A DNA stretch of 10,000 bases from contig JAIWOS010000001.1 in the NCBI GenBank assembly GCA_020217265.1, positions 1 through 10,000 on the forward strand, in the 5' to 3' direction. Within the stretch, counting starts at the first letter, position 1, and each line of letters starts with the position of its first letter. Source of the stretch: Thiobacillus sp. GTDB lineage: Bacteria > Pseudomonadota > Gammaproteobacteria > Burkholderiales > Thiobacillaceae. The translations under genes and the position numbers were made by a program. The notes below the pieces were generated by a model, which was given only the letters and a program-made list of their open reading frames with translations, did no database searches and had not been told where the DNA came from. Of the stretch, positions 1 to 6,658 are shown piece after piece.

Positions 1-328
1 CGGCGCGTTCGGGCAGGGCAACCAGGCCGGCGGCGAGGATCGCGTCGCGCTGGCTGGCCGCCGCGCCATCGACCCCGATGGGCCGCAAGCCGCTCGCCCG
101 CAGCCGCTCGGCCAGCCAGCCCCAGTCGGGGCAGGCATCATTCAGCCGGCTCGCATCGAACCAGGCGGTTTCCCCGGCGAAGAATTCCGGGGCGTCGGCA
201 AACAGGGTGTCGAGATGCGCAGCAAGGGCGTCACGCTCGGCGGTGTTGATCACCACGCGCAGGCCGTCGATGCGGGCGGTCTTGATTTCCAGCGCAGGGG
301 CAGGGCGCGCGTCACGTCGGCGGGGCAT
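1..328 (-). CDS. minC: Septum site-determining protein MinC, N-terminal part (cut by window edge)
   Basis: MinC is the cell-division inhibitor that, with MinD, blocks FtsZ ring assembly away from mid-cell. The 109 codons visible start at ATG 328 and run off the left edge. The protein reads LEIKTARIDGLRVVINTA near residues 13-30, then DAPEFFAGE, then DWGWLAERLRASGLRPIGV, which is the pattern of the MinC N-terminal, FtsZ-inhibiting domain. The C-terminal MinD-binding beta-helix domain lies outside the window, as would minD and minE if the usual minCDE order holds. The gene follows ptsI in the same direction after 80 bases. Its start has no purine-rich ribosome binding site: the bases just upstream are a pyrimidine run. 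A TTG six codons upstream is the only alternative start I noticed. The family call rests on recognised sequence pattern and is fairly secure; the exact start is less so. Confidence 0.82.
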   Translation of the reverse strand, partial: MPRRRDARPAPALEIKTARIDGLRVVINTAERDALAAHLDTLFADAPEFFAGETAWFDASRLNDACPDWGWLAERLRASGLRPIGVDGAAASQRDAILAAGLVALPERA

Positions 329-408
329 GGGAGAGGGGGGCGGCAAACGTCGAGCCCGAAGTCTAACAGCCGCGTGATGCCGGCGGAAGCCCGCGAGCCG
401 CGCGCGCC

Positions 409-2133
409 TCAGCCGTTGAGACGGCCAAGCAGCGTTGCCGTCCGCTCGGGATCGGTGTTCTTGAGCAGCTTCTGCGCCACCGGCGCGATTTCGTCCAGGT
501 GCGATTTCAGCACCTGCTGCTTGACCTGCAGCAGGCTGGCCGGATGCATCGAGAACGAGCGCAGGCCGAGCCCCAGCAGCAGGCGCGTGAGCAGGGGGTC
601 GCCGGCCATTTCGCCGCACACCGACACCGGCTTGCCCGCCTTGCCGCCTGCGCGGATGGTTTGCTGGATGAGGCTCAACACGGCGGGATGCAGCGGGTCG
701 TACAGGTGCGCGACGCTGTCATCGGCGCGGTCGATGGCGAGCGTGTACTGGATGAGGTCGTTGGTGCCGATGGAAAGGAAGTCGAGCTGCTCGGCGAAGT
801 GGCTGGCGGCAAGCGCGGCGGCGGGTACCTCGATCATGCCGCCGACGGGAACGCCGTCGTCGAACGCGAGGCCGTCGCGGCGCAGCGATGCCTTGGCTTC
901 CTCGATGCGCTGGAACGTCTGCCGCAGCTCGCTGAAACTGGCGAGCATGGGGATGAGAATGCGCACGCGGCCATGGCTGGACGCGCGCAGGATAGCGCGC
1001 AGCTGGGTATGGAAAAGTCCGGGTTCGGCCAGGCACAGACGGATCGCGCGCAGGCCCAGCGCCGGGTTGTCGGCGACGGTGTGGCCCCACGGCGCCTGCT
1101 TGTCGGCGCCCAGATCGAGCGTGCGGATGGTGACCGGCTTGCCGTCGAGCGCCTCGGCGACGGCCCGGTAGGCGTGGTACTGCTCGTCCTCGGAGGGCAG
1201 GTCGTCGCGGTTGAGGAAGAGGAATTCGCTGCGGAACAGCCCGATGCCGTGCGCGCCGGCGGCCTTGACCGCCGCCACGTCGTCGATCAGCTCGATGTTC
1301 GCCATCAGCTCCACCGCGGTGCCGTCGAGCGTGGTGGATTTGCCGCTCTTCAGGCGCTTCAGCTTGTCGGTGTCGATGCGCCACTGGTTCTGCCGCAGCC
1401 GGTATTCGGCGAGCACCGATTCGTCGGGGTTGACGATCACCACGCCGTCGCGGCCGTCGACGATCAGCAGATCGTGGTCGCGGATCAGGCTGCGCGCGTT
1501 GTGCAGCGCCATCACCGAGGGCATCGCCATGCTGCGCGCGAGAATCGCGGTGTGCGAGGTGGTGCCGCCGAGGTCGGTGATGAAGGCGGCGAAGTGCACG
1601 TTCTTGAAGATGACCATGTCGGCCGGCGTGAGCTCGTGCGCGACAAGGATGCGCTCGCTGTCGAAGTCGACATCCAGCGGCAGGTGGCTGGGGTGGCCCA
1701 TCAGCGCCTTCAGCACGCGCTGCACCACCTGCACCACGTCTTCCTGCCTGCTGCGCAGGTAGGGGTCGTCGATCTCCTCGAAGCGCGCGACCAGCGCCTC
1801 CATCTGCTGCGCCAGCGCCCACTCGGCGTTGCACTGCGTCTCGCGGATGAGCCGCTTGGGTTCCTCGGCAATCATCGAGTCGCCGAGGAACATCAGGTGC
1901 ATGTCGAGAAAGGCCGACAGCTCCGCCGGCGCGTGGGGCGGGATGTGGTTGCGCAGGTTTTCCAGCTCGGCGCGGGTGGCGAGGATGGCTTCGTCGAAAC
2001 GCGCCAGTTCGTCCTTGATGTAACGCTTGTCGAGCATGTACTGCGGCACCTCGACGCGCGCGCTCGATGCGAGGTGGGCGTAGCCTATGGCGATGCCGCC
2101 CGAGACGCCGATACCGTGCAGGGAGAAGCTCAT
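409..2133 (-). CDS. ptsI: Phosphoenolpyruvate-protein phosphotransferase, PTS enzyme I
   Basis: Enzyme I takes phosphate from phosphoenolpyruvate and passes it to HPr, the first step of the phosphotransferase system in the cytoplasm. The protein is 574 residues, almost the length of E. coli EI (575). The phosphohistidine is His194 in GGTTSHTAILAR. The PEP-binding barrel keeps GLFRSEF (Arg301), TIRTLDLGADK (Arg337), GGMIEVPAA (Glu435), GTNDLIQYTLAIDR (Asp459, Arg469) and the active-site cysteine in SVCGEMAGDP (Cys506), so it should be active. I chose ATG 2133 because MSFSLHGIGVSGG matches the family N-terminus and a ribosome site lies 7 bases upstream; the frame stays open to an ATG at 2181, but those 16 extra residues overlap ptsH. 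It starts 4 bases after the ptsH stop, so the two are cotranscribed. No clear intrinsic terminator follows. Confidence 0.97.
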   Translation of the reverse strand: MSFSLHGIGVSGGIAIGYAHLASSARVEVPQYMLDKRYIKDELARFDEAILATRAELENLRNHIPPHAPAELSAFLDMHLMFLGDSMIAEEPKRLIRETQCNAEWALAQQMEALVARFEEIDDPYLRSRQEDVVQVVQRVLKALMGHPSHLPLDVDFDSERILVAHELTPADMVIFKNVHFAAFITDLGGTTSHTAILARSMAMPSVMALHNARSLIRDHDLLIVDGRDGVVIVNPDESVLAEYRLRQNQWRIDTDKLKRLKSGKSTTLDGTAVELMANIELIDDVAAVKAAGAHGIGLFRSEFLFLNRDDLPSEDEQYHAYRAVAEALDGKPVTIRTLDLGADKQAPWGHTVADNPALGLRAIRLCLAEPGLFHTQLRAILRASSHGRVRILIPMLASFSELRQTFQRIEEAKASLRRDGLAFDDGVPVGGMIEVPAAALAASHFAEQLDFLSIGTNDLIQYTLAIDRADDSVAHLYDPLHPAVLSLIQQTIRAGGKAGKPVSVCGEMAGDPLLTRLLLGLGLRSFSMHPASLLQVKQQVLKSHLDEIAPVAQKLLKNTDPERTATLLGRLNG

Positions 2134-2137
2134 GCGT

Positions 2138-2404
2138 TCATTCCTCGCCGAAACCGCTGGCAATGAGGGCGGCGATCGCATCGATCGCCGCGACTTCGTC
2201 CTTGCCTTCGGTCTCGATCGTCACCGTGCTGCCTTTCGCGGCGGCCAGCATCATCACGCCCATGATGCTCTTGGCGTTGACGCGGCGGCCGTTCTTCGAC
2301 AGGTGCACGCTGCTCTCAAAACCGGAGGCAAGCTGGGTCAGCCTGGCCGACGGGCGCGCGTGCAGCCCGAGCTTGTTGACGATTTCAACGTCCCGTTGCT
2401 GCAT
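2138..2404 (-). CDS. ptsH: Phosphocarrier protein HPr
   Basis: HPr is the small cytoplasmic protein that carries phosphate from enzyme I to IIA proteins. It has 88 residues, the normal size. The phosphorylation site is His15 in NKLGLHARPSA, and the regulatory serine is Ser46 in AKSIMGVMML. Keeping Ser46 in this setting suggests control by an HPr kinase/phosphorylase, which is common in betaproteobacteria but is not encoded in this window. The start is ATG 2404, where MQQRDVEIVN aligns with other HPr proteins; an in-frame ATG at 2446 would add 14 residues lying inside the upstream gene. The first 20 bases overlap the 3' end of the IIA gene in another frame, and a CGGAG sequence 10 bases upstream of the ATG may serve as the ribosome site. 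It is the middle gene of IIA-ptsH-ptsI. Confidence 0.97.
   Translation of the reverse strand: MQQRDVEIVNKLGLHARPSARLTQLASGFESSVHLSKNGRRVNAKSIMGVMMLAAAKGSTVTIETEGKDEVAAIDAIAALIASGFGEE
2141..2146 (-). promoter_or_regulatory. Ribosome binding site of ptsI
   Basis: GAGGAA on the minus strand lies 7 bases before ATG 2133. It is formed by the last two sense codons of ptsH, just before that gene's TGA stop, which favours translational coupling and decides the ptsI start. Confidence 0.7.
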
Positions 2405-2801
2405 CGCACATGCGCTCCGAAATATGGGTGATGCTGTCGCGGCCACCCTTTACGATACGTTCGACGAGCTGCGGCAGGGCGAGCGTGTCGCGGTAGGTCA
2501 GCGCCTTCAGCAGCATCGGCAGGTTGACGCCGGTGACGCCCTCGACCTGACCGGGCAGCAGATGCCGGCACAGGGTGTTGCACGGCGTGGCGCCGTACAC
2601 GTCGGCCAGCACGAGCACGCCCTGGCCGACGTCCAGCTCGGCGAGGCGCTGGCGCAGCACCGTCTGGCGCTCGTCGGGATCGGCATGGCCGATGAAGTCG
2701 AGGGTGGCGAGCGCCGGCGGGCGCGTGCCGAGCACGTGAACTGCGCATTCGACGAGGCTGTCGGCCAGCGTGCCGTGCGCGACGATGAGGATGCCGATCA
2801 T
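2385..2801 (-). CDS. PTS IIA component, mannose/fructose (EIIA-Man) family, stand-alone
   Basis: A 138-residue single-domain protein of the EIIA-Man family, which accepts phosphate from HPr. It begins MIGILIVAHG with the expected phosphohistidine at His9. The loop around Asp67 reads ADVYGATPCN where sugar-transporting members usually have a DxFGGSP-like sequence, and VNLPMLLKAL at 92-101 is also typical. No IIB domain is fused and no IIB, IIC or IID gene is in the window, unlike E. coli ManX. In betaproteobacteria such lone IIA proteins occur with HPr and EI and are thought to be regulatory; that role is inference here. The ATG at 2801 lacks a strong Shine-Dalgarno sequence. Overlap with ptsH by 20 bases shows one transcript. 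Such genes are variously named manX or ptsL-like, so I give no symbol. Confidence 0.92.
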   Translation of the reverse strand: MIGILIVAHGTLADSLVECAVHVLGTRPPALATLDFIGHADPDERQTVLRQRLAELDVGQGVLVLADVYGATPCNTLCRHLLPGQVEGVTGVNLPMLLKALTYRDTLALPQLVERIVKGGRDSITHISERMCDAATGR

Positions 2802-2822
2802 GGCGAGCGTTCTGGATGAAAA

Positions 2823-2850
2823 ACCATATTTTATTGGGCCGGCCCGGCAA
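2823..2850 (-). promoter_or_regulatory. Possible sigma-70 promoter for the IIA-ptsH-ptsI genes
   Basis: On the minus strand TTGCCG (2850-2845) and TATGGT (2828-2823) are separated by 16 bases; each matches the consensus at four of six positions. A GGGCCGGCCC palindrome (2836-2845) overlaps the -35 end and fills most of the spacer. The stretch 2820-2834 is markedly more AT-rich than its surroundings. A TAAAAT at 2833-2828 is an alternative -10. Transcription would start roughly 15 bases before the IIA start codon. This is pattern-based only; the PTS genes could also be read through from apbE, because no clear intrinsic terminator with a T-run lies in 2831-2927. Confidence 0.35.
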
Positions 2851-2927
2851 TGGTTGAAAGCGCGAGGGAATTTTCACGCCATCCCGGGCGGGGCGGTTCG
2901 TTGAGCCGTCTCGACAAGACGCCCAAA

Positions 2928-3923
2928 TCAATCACGAAGCCGGGCCTGCATCGCCGGCGAGATGCGCACGCGCCCCGCGGCGTCCACCGCCAGCCAGGCG
3001 GTGACGCCCAGCCGGGCGGCGGTGTCCGCCAGCCGAGCCGCACCGTCGATGAACAGCGGTTTGGAGAGCGCGTCCGAGCGCGTGCCGGCATGGGCGCCCG
3101 ACACCAGGATCGTCACCGACCGCATGCCGGCCGCGGGAAAGCCGGTGCGCGGGTCGATGAGGTGGCTGTAGCGGCGGCCGTTCGCCTCGAAATAGCGCTG
3201 GTAGTCGCCCGAGGTGCCGATGGCCTCGCCGTTGGCGAGTTCCAGCGTCGCCAGCACGCCCGCTTGCCTGGGGTGCTGGATGCCCACGCGCCACGGCCGC
3301 CCGTTGCGCTCGCCGAGCGCGATCACGTTGCCGCCGATGTTGACCAGCGCGTGCCGGATGCCGTGCCGTTTCAGAATAACCACAGCTTCGTCCAGGGCTG
3401 CGCCCTTCGCATAGCCGCCCAGATCGAGCTGCACCGCGGGGTTCGCGCTAGACACCGTGTCGCCGTCGAGGTGCAGATCGCTCATGCGCGGCCGGCGCTT
3501 CACCCAGGCGGCGACGGCACTGCTGTCCGGGACATGCGCGCGTGGCGTGTCGGCGTGGAAGCCCCACAGCGCAATGAGCCCGCCGATGGCGGGGTTGAAC
3601 AGCTCGCCGGATTGCACTGCGAGCGCCTGCGCGTCCTTCAGCAGGGCGGCGAGCCCGGGCGACACCTGCATCGACTCGCCGCGTGCGAGCGCCGCATTGA
3701 GCCGCGACAGTTCGCTCGGCTGCCATGCGTGCAGCTGGCGGTGCAGGGCGTCGAAGCGGGCGAGCACGGCGGCGATGGCGGCCTCGGCCTGCGCATCGGG
3801 CGCGCCGGCCACGCTCACCTCGACCAGCGTGCCGAAAACGTAGGCCTGCTGCTTGACGACCTCGGGTTCGCGCGCGCAGCCGGCGAGCAGGAGCACGCAA
3901 ACAAAGGCCAGGAGGCGCCGCAT
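2928..3923 (-). CDS. apbE: FAD:protein FMN transferase, ApbE family lipoprotein
   Basis: ApbE proteins cleave FAD and attach FMN covalently to a Ser/Thr of target flavoproteins such as NqrC/RnfG-type subunits, usually outside the cytoplasmic membrane. The 331-residue product opens with a lipoprotein signal peptide, lipobox LAGC with Cys16, so it should be membrane-anchored in the periplasm. Family motifs follow in order: YVFGTLVEVSV (28-38), LDLGGYAKGAALDEA (166-180), LVNIGGNVIALG (193-204), GTSGDYQRYF and SHLIDPRTGFPAAG (253-266). Near the C-terminus the metal-site segment reads SDALSKPLF (283-291): Asp284 is kept, but Lys288 stands where family members typically have Thr. The ATG at 3923 shares its A with the gshB stop (TGATG), so translation is coupled to gshB. 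No target flavoprotein gene is in the window, so its substrate is unknown. Family assignment is firm. Confidence 0.93.
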   Translation of the reverse strand: MRRLLAFVCVLLLAGCAREPEVVKQQAYVFGTLVEVSVAGAPDAQAEAAIAAVLARFDALHRQLHAWQPSELSRLNAALARGESMQVSPGLAALLKDAQALAVQSGELFNPAIGGLIALWGFHADTPRAHVPDSSAVAAWVKRRPRMSDLHLDGDTVSSANPAVQLDLGGYAKGAALDEAVVILKRHGIRHALVNIGGNVIALGERNGRPWRVGIQHPRQAGVLATLELANGEAIGTSGDYQRYFEANGRRYSHLIDPRTGFPAAGMRSVTILVSGAHAGTRSDALSKPLFIDGAARLADTAARLGVTAWLAVDAAGRVRISPAMQARLRD

Positions 3924-4855
3924 CAGCCGCGTTCCAGCGCCTCGACAAAGCGCGCGGCGACGTCGAAGCCGGTTTGCGCCGTGATTTCCTGAAAGCCGGT
4001 GGGGCTGGTGACGTTGATTTCGGTGAGGCAGTCGCCGATCACGTCGAGCCCGGCAAGGAAAATGCCGCGCTCGCGCGCCCACGGCGCAATGGCGGCGGCG
4101 ATTTCGCGGTCGCGCTCCGAAAGAGGCTGCGCGCGGGCGGTGCCGCCGGCGGCGAGGTTGCCGCGGGTTTCGCCCGGCTGCGGAATGCGCGCGAGCGCGA
4201 ATGGAATCACTTCGCCGTCGATCAGCAGGATGCGTTTGTCGCCGTCGATGATGTCCGGCAGATAGCGTTGCGCCATGATCGGGCGCTGCCCCTTGCGGGT
4301 GAGCGTTTCGAGGATGACGTTGCGGTTGGGGTCGTGCGGGGTGAGCCGGAAGATGCCGGCGCCGCCCATCTCGGTGAGCGGCTTGACGATGATGTCGCGG
4401 TGTTCGAGCAGGAAAGCCTCGATCTCGATCTTCTCCGCGGCGACGAGCGTGGGCGCGATGAACTGCGGAAAGTTCAGGATCGCGAGCTTCTCGTTGAAGT
4501 CGCGCAGGGCGGACGGGCGATTGAGCACGCGCGCGCCGTTGGCCTCGGCGATGCCGAGCAGATGGGAGGCGAGCAGGTAGCCGGTATCCACCGGCGGGTC
4601 GGTGCGCATGACGACGGCGTCGAACTCGGCGAGCGGCGATTCGCGCCGGGCGAGGACGCGAAACCCGTCTTCGCCCGGCGCCACGTCGAGCGCATCGCAA
4701 TCGGCGCACGCGACGCCGAGGCGGACGTAGAGCTGCCGCGCTTCGCAGACATGCACGTCATGGCCGCGCGCGCGGGCGGCGCGCATCATGGCCACGCTGG
4801 AATCCTTGTGGGGTTTGAGCGAGGCCAGCGGATCGACGACGAACAGGAACTTCAT
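3923..4855 (-). CDS. gshB: Glutathione synthetase
   Basis: Joins gamma-glutamylcysteine and glycine using ATP, the second step of glutathione synthesis in the cytoplasm. The protein has 310 residues (E. coli GshB 316) and follows the family along its whole length: MKFLFVVDPL at the N-terminus, RPSALRDFNEKL (113-124), the ATP-grasp segment IVKPLTEMGGAGIFR (156-170), QRYLPDIIDGDKRILLIDGE (196-215), ARIPQPGETRGNLAAGG (222-238) and GLDVIGDCLTEINVTSPTG (269-287), which holds the metal-binding Glu and Asn. The frame stays open far upstream of ATG 4855, but that extension is the shadow of gshA; the chosen start matches GshB proteins and overlaps the gshA stop by 4 bases (ATGA). No strong ribosome site is visible, consistent with translational coupling to gshA. 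Confidence 0.97.
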   Translation of the reverse strand: MKFLFVVDPLASLKPHKDSSVAMMRAARARGHDVHVCEARQLYVRLGVACADCDALDVAPGEDGFRVLARRESPLAEFDAVVMRTDPPVDTGYLLASHLLGIAEANGARVLNRPSALRDFNEKLAILNFPQFIAPTLVAAEKIEIEAFLLEHRDIIVKPLTEMGGAGIFRLTPHDPNRNVILETLTRKGQRPIMAQRYLPDIIDGDKRILLIDGEVIPFALARIPQPGETRGNLAAGGTARAQPLSERDREIAAAIAPWARERGIFLAGLDVIGDCLTEINVTSPTGFQEITAQTGFDVAARFVEALERG

Positions 4856-6150
4856 GCGGCGACGGTTTCCGCTTCGGCTTCGTTCAGCGCCTCGTCGAGT
4901 TCGATCGAGGCGGCGAGCATCGCCAGCCGCGCGATCACGCCGTAGGCATAGAAGCGGTTGGGCGCGGCGTCGGGGTTGGCGCCGCGATCCGGGGTGAAGC
5001 AGGTGGTGTCGAACGCCAGCGGCACGAAATGCATCCCGGGGCTGTTGAGATTTTCGTCGGCGCCACGCCCGGTGTGCACGCGGTAGAAGCCGCCGATGAC
5101 GAAGTGGTCGAGCATGTAGACGACCGGCTCGGCGACCGCCTCGTTGATGCTCTCGAAGGTGTACACGCCTTCCTGGATCAGCACTTCGGAGACTTCCAGG
5201 CCTTCCTTGCCGACCGCCATCTTGTTGCGTTGTTTGCGGTTGAGTTCGCGCACGTCGTCGGGCGACTTCACCGTCATGATGCCCATGCCGTAAGTGCCGG
5301 CGTCGGCCTTCACGATGACGAAGGGCGGCTGGTCGATGCCGTATTCGTCGTACTTGGCCTGGATGCGCGCGAGCAGTTTTCCGACTTTGTCGGCGAGGCA
5401 GTCCTCGCCCTGGCGTGCGTGGAAATCGATCTTCCCGCACTGGTCGAAATACGGGTCGATGAGCCAGGGGTCGATGTTCACCAGGCGCGCAAATTCGGTG
5501 GCGACATGGCGGTAGGCGCCGAAGTGGCGCGACTTGCGGCGCGTCGCCCAGCCCGCGTGCAGCGGCGGCATGATGGTCTGCTCGATGCCCTTGAGGATGT
5601 CGGGCACGCCGGCCGAGAGGTCGTTGTTGAGCAGCACCGCGCAGGGGTCGAAGTCCTTGAGCATGACGCGGTCGCCCTTGCGGATCAGCGGTTCCAGCGT
5701 GAGGCGGCCGCCTGCGGGGAGTTCGAGTGTCGTCGGCTCGGTGATCTCGGGGATCAGCGTGCCGATGCGCACGATGAGGCCGGTCTGGCGCAGGATGTGC
5801 GCGAGCACCGCGACGTTCTGCAGGTAGTAGGTATTGCGCGTGTGGTTCTCGGGGACGAGCAGCAGACGTTGCGCATCGGGGCAGATTTTTTCCACCGCGC
5901 CCATCGCGGCGTGGATCGCCAGCGACATGAACGCAGGGTTGAGGTTGTTGAAGCCGCCGGGGAACAGGTTGGTGTCGACCGGCGCGAGCTTGAAGCCGGC
6001 GTTGCGAATGTCGACCGAGGTGTAAAACGGCGCGGCCTGCTCCTTCCATTGCTGGCGGAACCAGTGCTCGATGGCCGGTTGGGCGTCGAGCAGGCGCTTT
6101 TCCAGTTCGAGCAGCGGGCCGGTGAGTGCGGTGGTGAGGTAGGGGACCAT
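4852..6150 (-). CDS. gshA: Glutamate-cysteine ligase, proteobacterial ATP-grasp-like type
   Basis: Makes gamma-glutamylcysteine from glutamate, cysteine and ATP, the first and usually rate-limiting step of glutathione synthesis. The 432-residue protein belongs to the divergent GshA group found in betaproteobacteria and acidithiobacilli (TIGRFAM gshA_ferroox type), not the E. coli or plant types. Recognisable stretches are MVPYLTTALTGPLLELEKRL at the start, VDTNLFPGGFNNLNP (58-72), LVPENHTRNTYYLQNV (98-113), and an ATP-binding segment FVIVKADAGTYGMGIMTVK (277-295), followed by LIQEGV (324-329). ATG 6150 is chosen because MVPYLTTALTG is the family's usual beginning; the frame is open to ATG 6204, which would overlap trmL and add 18 residues with no family resemblance. 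It is the first gene of gshA-gshB-apbE, and a TACAAT box lies about 27 bases upstream. Confidence 0.95.
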   Translation of the reverse strand: MVPYLTTALTGPLLELEKRLLDAQPAIEHWFRQQWKEQAAPFYTSVDIRNAGFKLAPVDTNLFPGGFNNLNPAFMSLAIHAAMGAVEKICPDAQRLLLVPENHTRNTYYLQNVAVLAHILRQTGLIVRIGTLIPEITEPTTLELPAGGRLTLEPLIRKGDRVMLKDFDPCAVLLNNDLSAGVPDILKGIEQTIMPPLHAGWATRRKSRHFGAYRHVATEFARLVNIDPWLIDPYFDQCGKIDFHARQGEDCLADKVGKLLARIQAKYDEYGIDQPPFVIVKADAGTYGMGIMTVKSPDDVRELNRKQRNKMAVGKEGLEVSEVLIQEGVYTFESINEAVAEPVVYMLDHFVIGGFYRVHTGRGADENLNSPGMHFVPLAFDTTCFTPDRGANPDAAPNRFYAYGVIARLAMLAASIELDEALNEAEAETVAA

Positions 6151-6154
6151 ACAA

Positions 6155-6192
6155 TGCGCTTTCTGTGTGTCTTCGAATTGTAGTGCGCTTTC
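6155..6192. repeat. Pair of 9-base direct repeats in the gshA/trmL divergent spacer
   Basis: TGCGCTTTC occurs at 6155-6163 and again at 6184-6192, start to start 29 bases apart, inside the 43-base spacer between the divergent gshA and trmL starts. The second copy ends one base before the trmL ATG. The two copies flank the putative gshA -10 box. They could be operator half-sites or chance. Confidence 0.4.
6177..6182 (-). promoter_or_regulatory. Possible -10 box of gshA
   Basis: TACAAT on the minus strand matches TATAAT at five of six positions and lies 26 bases before the gshA ATG. I see no good -35 sequence at 15-18 bases upstream, where the DNA is already the start of trmL, so activation by a regulator or an unrelated match are both possible. 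Confidence 0.3.
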
Positions 6193-6193
6193 C

Positions 6194-6658
6194 ATGTTCG
6201 ACATCGTTCTCTACCAGCCCGAGATCCCGCCTAACACCGGCAATCTCATCCGGCTCTCGGCCAACAGCGGCTTTCGCCTGCACCTGGTCGAGCCGCTGGG
6301 CTTCGACCTCACCGACAAGCAGGTGGCGCGTGCCGGGCTCGATTACCACGACATGGCCTGCGTGACGGTGCACGCCGGCTGGGCGGCGGTGCGCGCGGCG
6401 CTGCCGGGGCGGCGCTGGTTCGCGCTTACGACCAGGGCGAGCCGCCTGTTCGGCACGGTGGCTTACTTGCCGAATGACGTGTTCGTGTTCGGACCGGAAT
6501 CGCGCGGACTGCCGCCGGAAATCCTCGCCGAATTCGACGAGGGCAGCCGTCTGCGTCTGCCGATGCGCCCGGGGTCGCGCAGCATGAACCTGTCCAACGC
6601 GGTGAGCGTGACGCTGTTCGAGGCGTGGCGGCAGAACGGTTTTGCGGGAGGCGGCTGA
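6194..6658 (+). CDS. trmL: tRNA (cytidine/uridine(34)-2'-O)-methyltransferase TrmL
   Basis: TrmL uses S-adenosylmethionine to methylate the 2'-OH of the wobble nucleotide of leucine tRNAs. The protein is 154 residues (E. coli TrmL/YibK 157) and is a minimal SPOUT-fold enzyme with no added RNA-binding domain. It shows MFDIVLYQPEIPPNTGNLIR (1-20), LVEPLGFDL (31-39), the SAM-binding loop VFGPESRGLP (98-107) and the knot segment SMNLSNAVSVTLFEAWRQ (130-147). ATG 6194 gives the exact family N-terminus; an ATG at 6167 in frame would add nine unrelated residues. No Shine-Dalgarno sequence precedes it, and its promoter must lie in the 43-base spacer or within gshA. Its stop shares a base with the next start, so it is cotranscribed with the downstream small membrane protein. 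Confidence 0.95.
   Translation: MFDIVLYQPEIPPNTGNLIRLSANSGFRLHLVEPLGFDLTDKQVARAGLDYHDMACVTVHAGWAAVRAALPGRRWFALTTRASRLFGTVAYLPNDVFVFGPESRGLPPEILAEFDEGSRLRLPMRPGSRSMNLSNAVSVTLFEAWRQNGFAGGG
6646..6651 (+). promoter_or_regulatory. Ribosome binding site of the gene at 6658
   Basis: GGGAGG lies 6 bases before ATG 6658, inside the last codons of trmL. It is the strongest Shine-Dalgarno match in this half of the window and fixes the start of the downstream gene over an in-frame ATG at 6625. Confidence 0.7.

Noticed and set aside
361..408. GC-rich inverted segments after ptsI considered as a terminator
   Set aside because: Stems are four bases with mismatches beyond, and there is no T-run.
215..1171. 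Plus-strand frame running across the minC-ptsI junction
   Set aside because: It is antisense to two real genes; Arg/Ser-rich composition and no ribosome site or homology.
499..2166. 555-codon open frame on the plus strand opposite ptsI
   Set aside because: It is exactly antisense to a complete enzyme I gene; its composition (rich in Gln, Val, Ala, Arg, His) is what GC-rich codons give when read on the other strand. No family resemblance.
2880..2927. Possible hairpin terminator after apbE (CGTCT and AGACG arms near 2908-2922)
   Set aside because: The stem is only five bases and no T-run follows on the minus strand, so it does not look like an intrinsic terminator.
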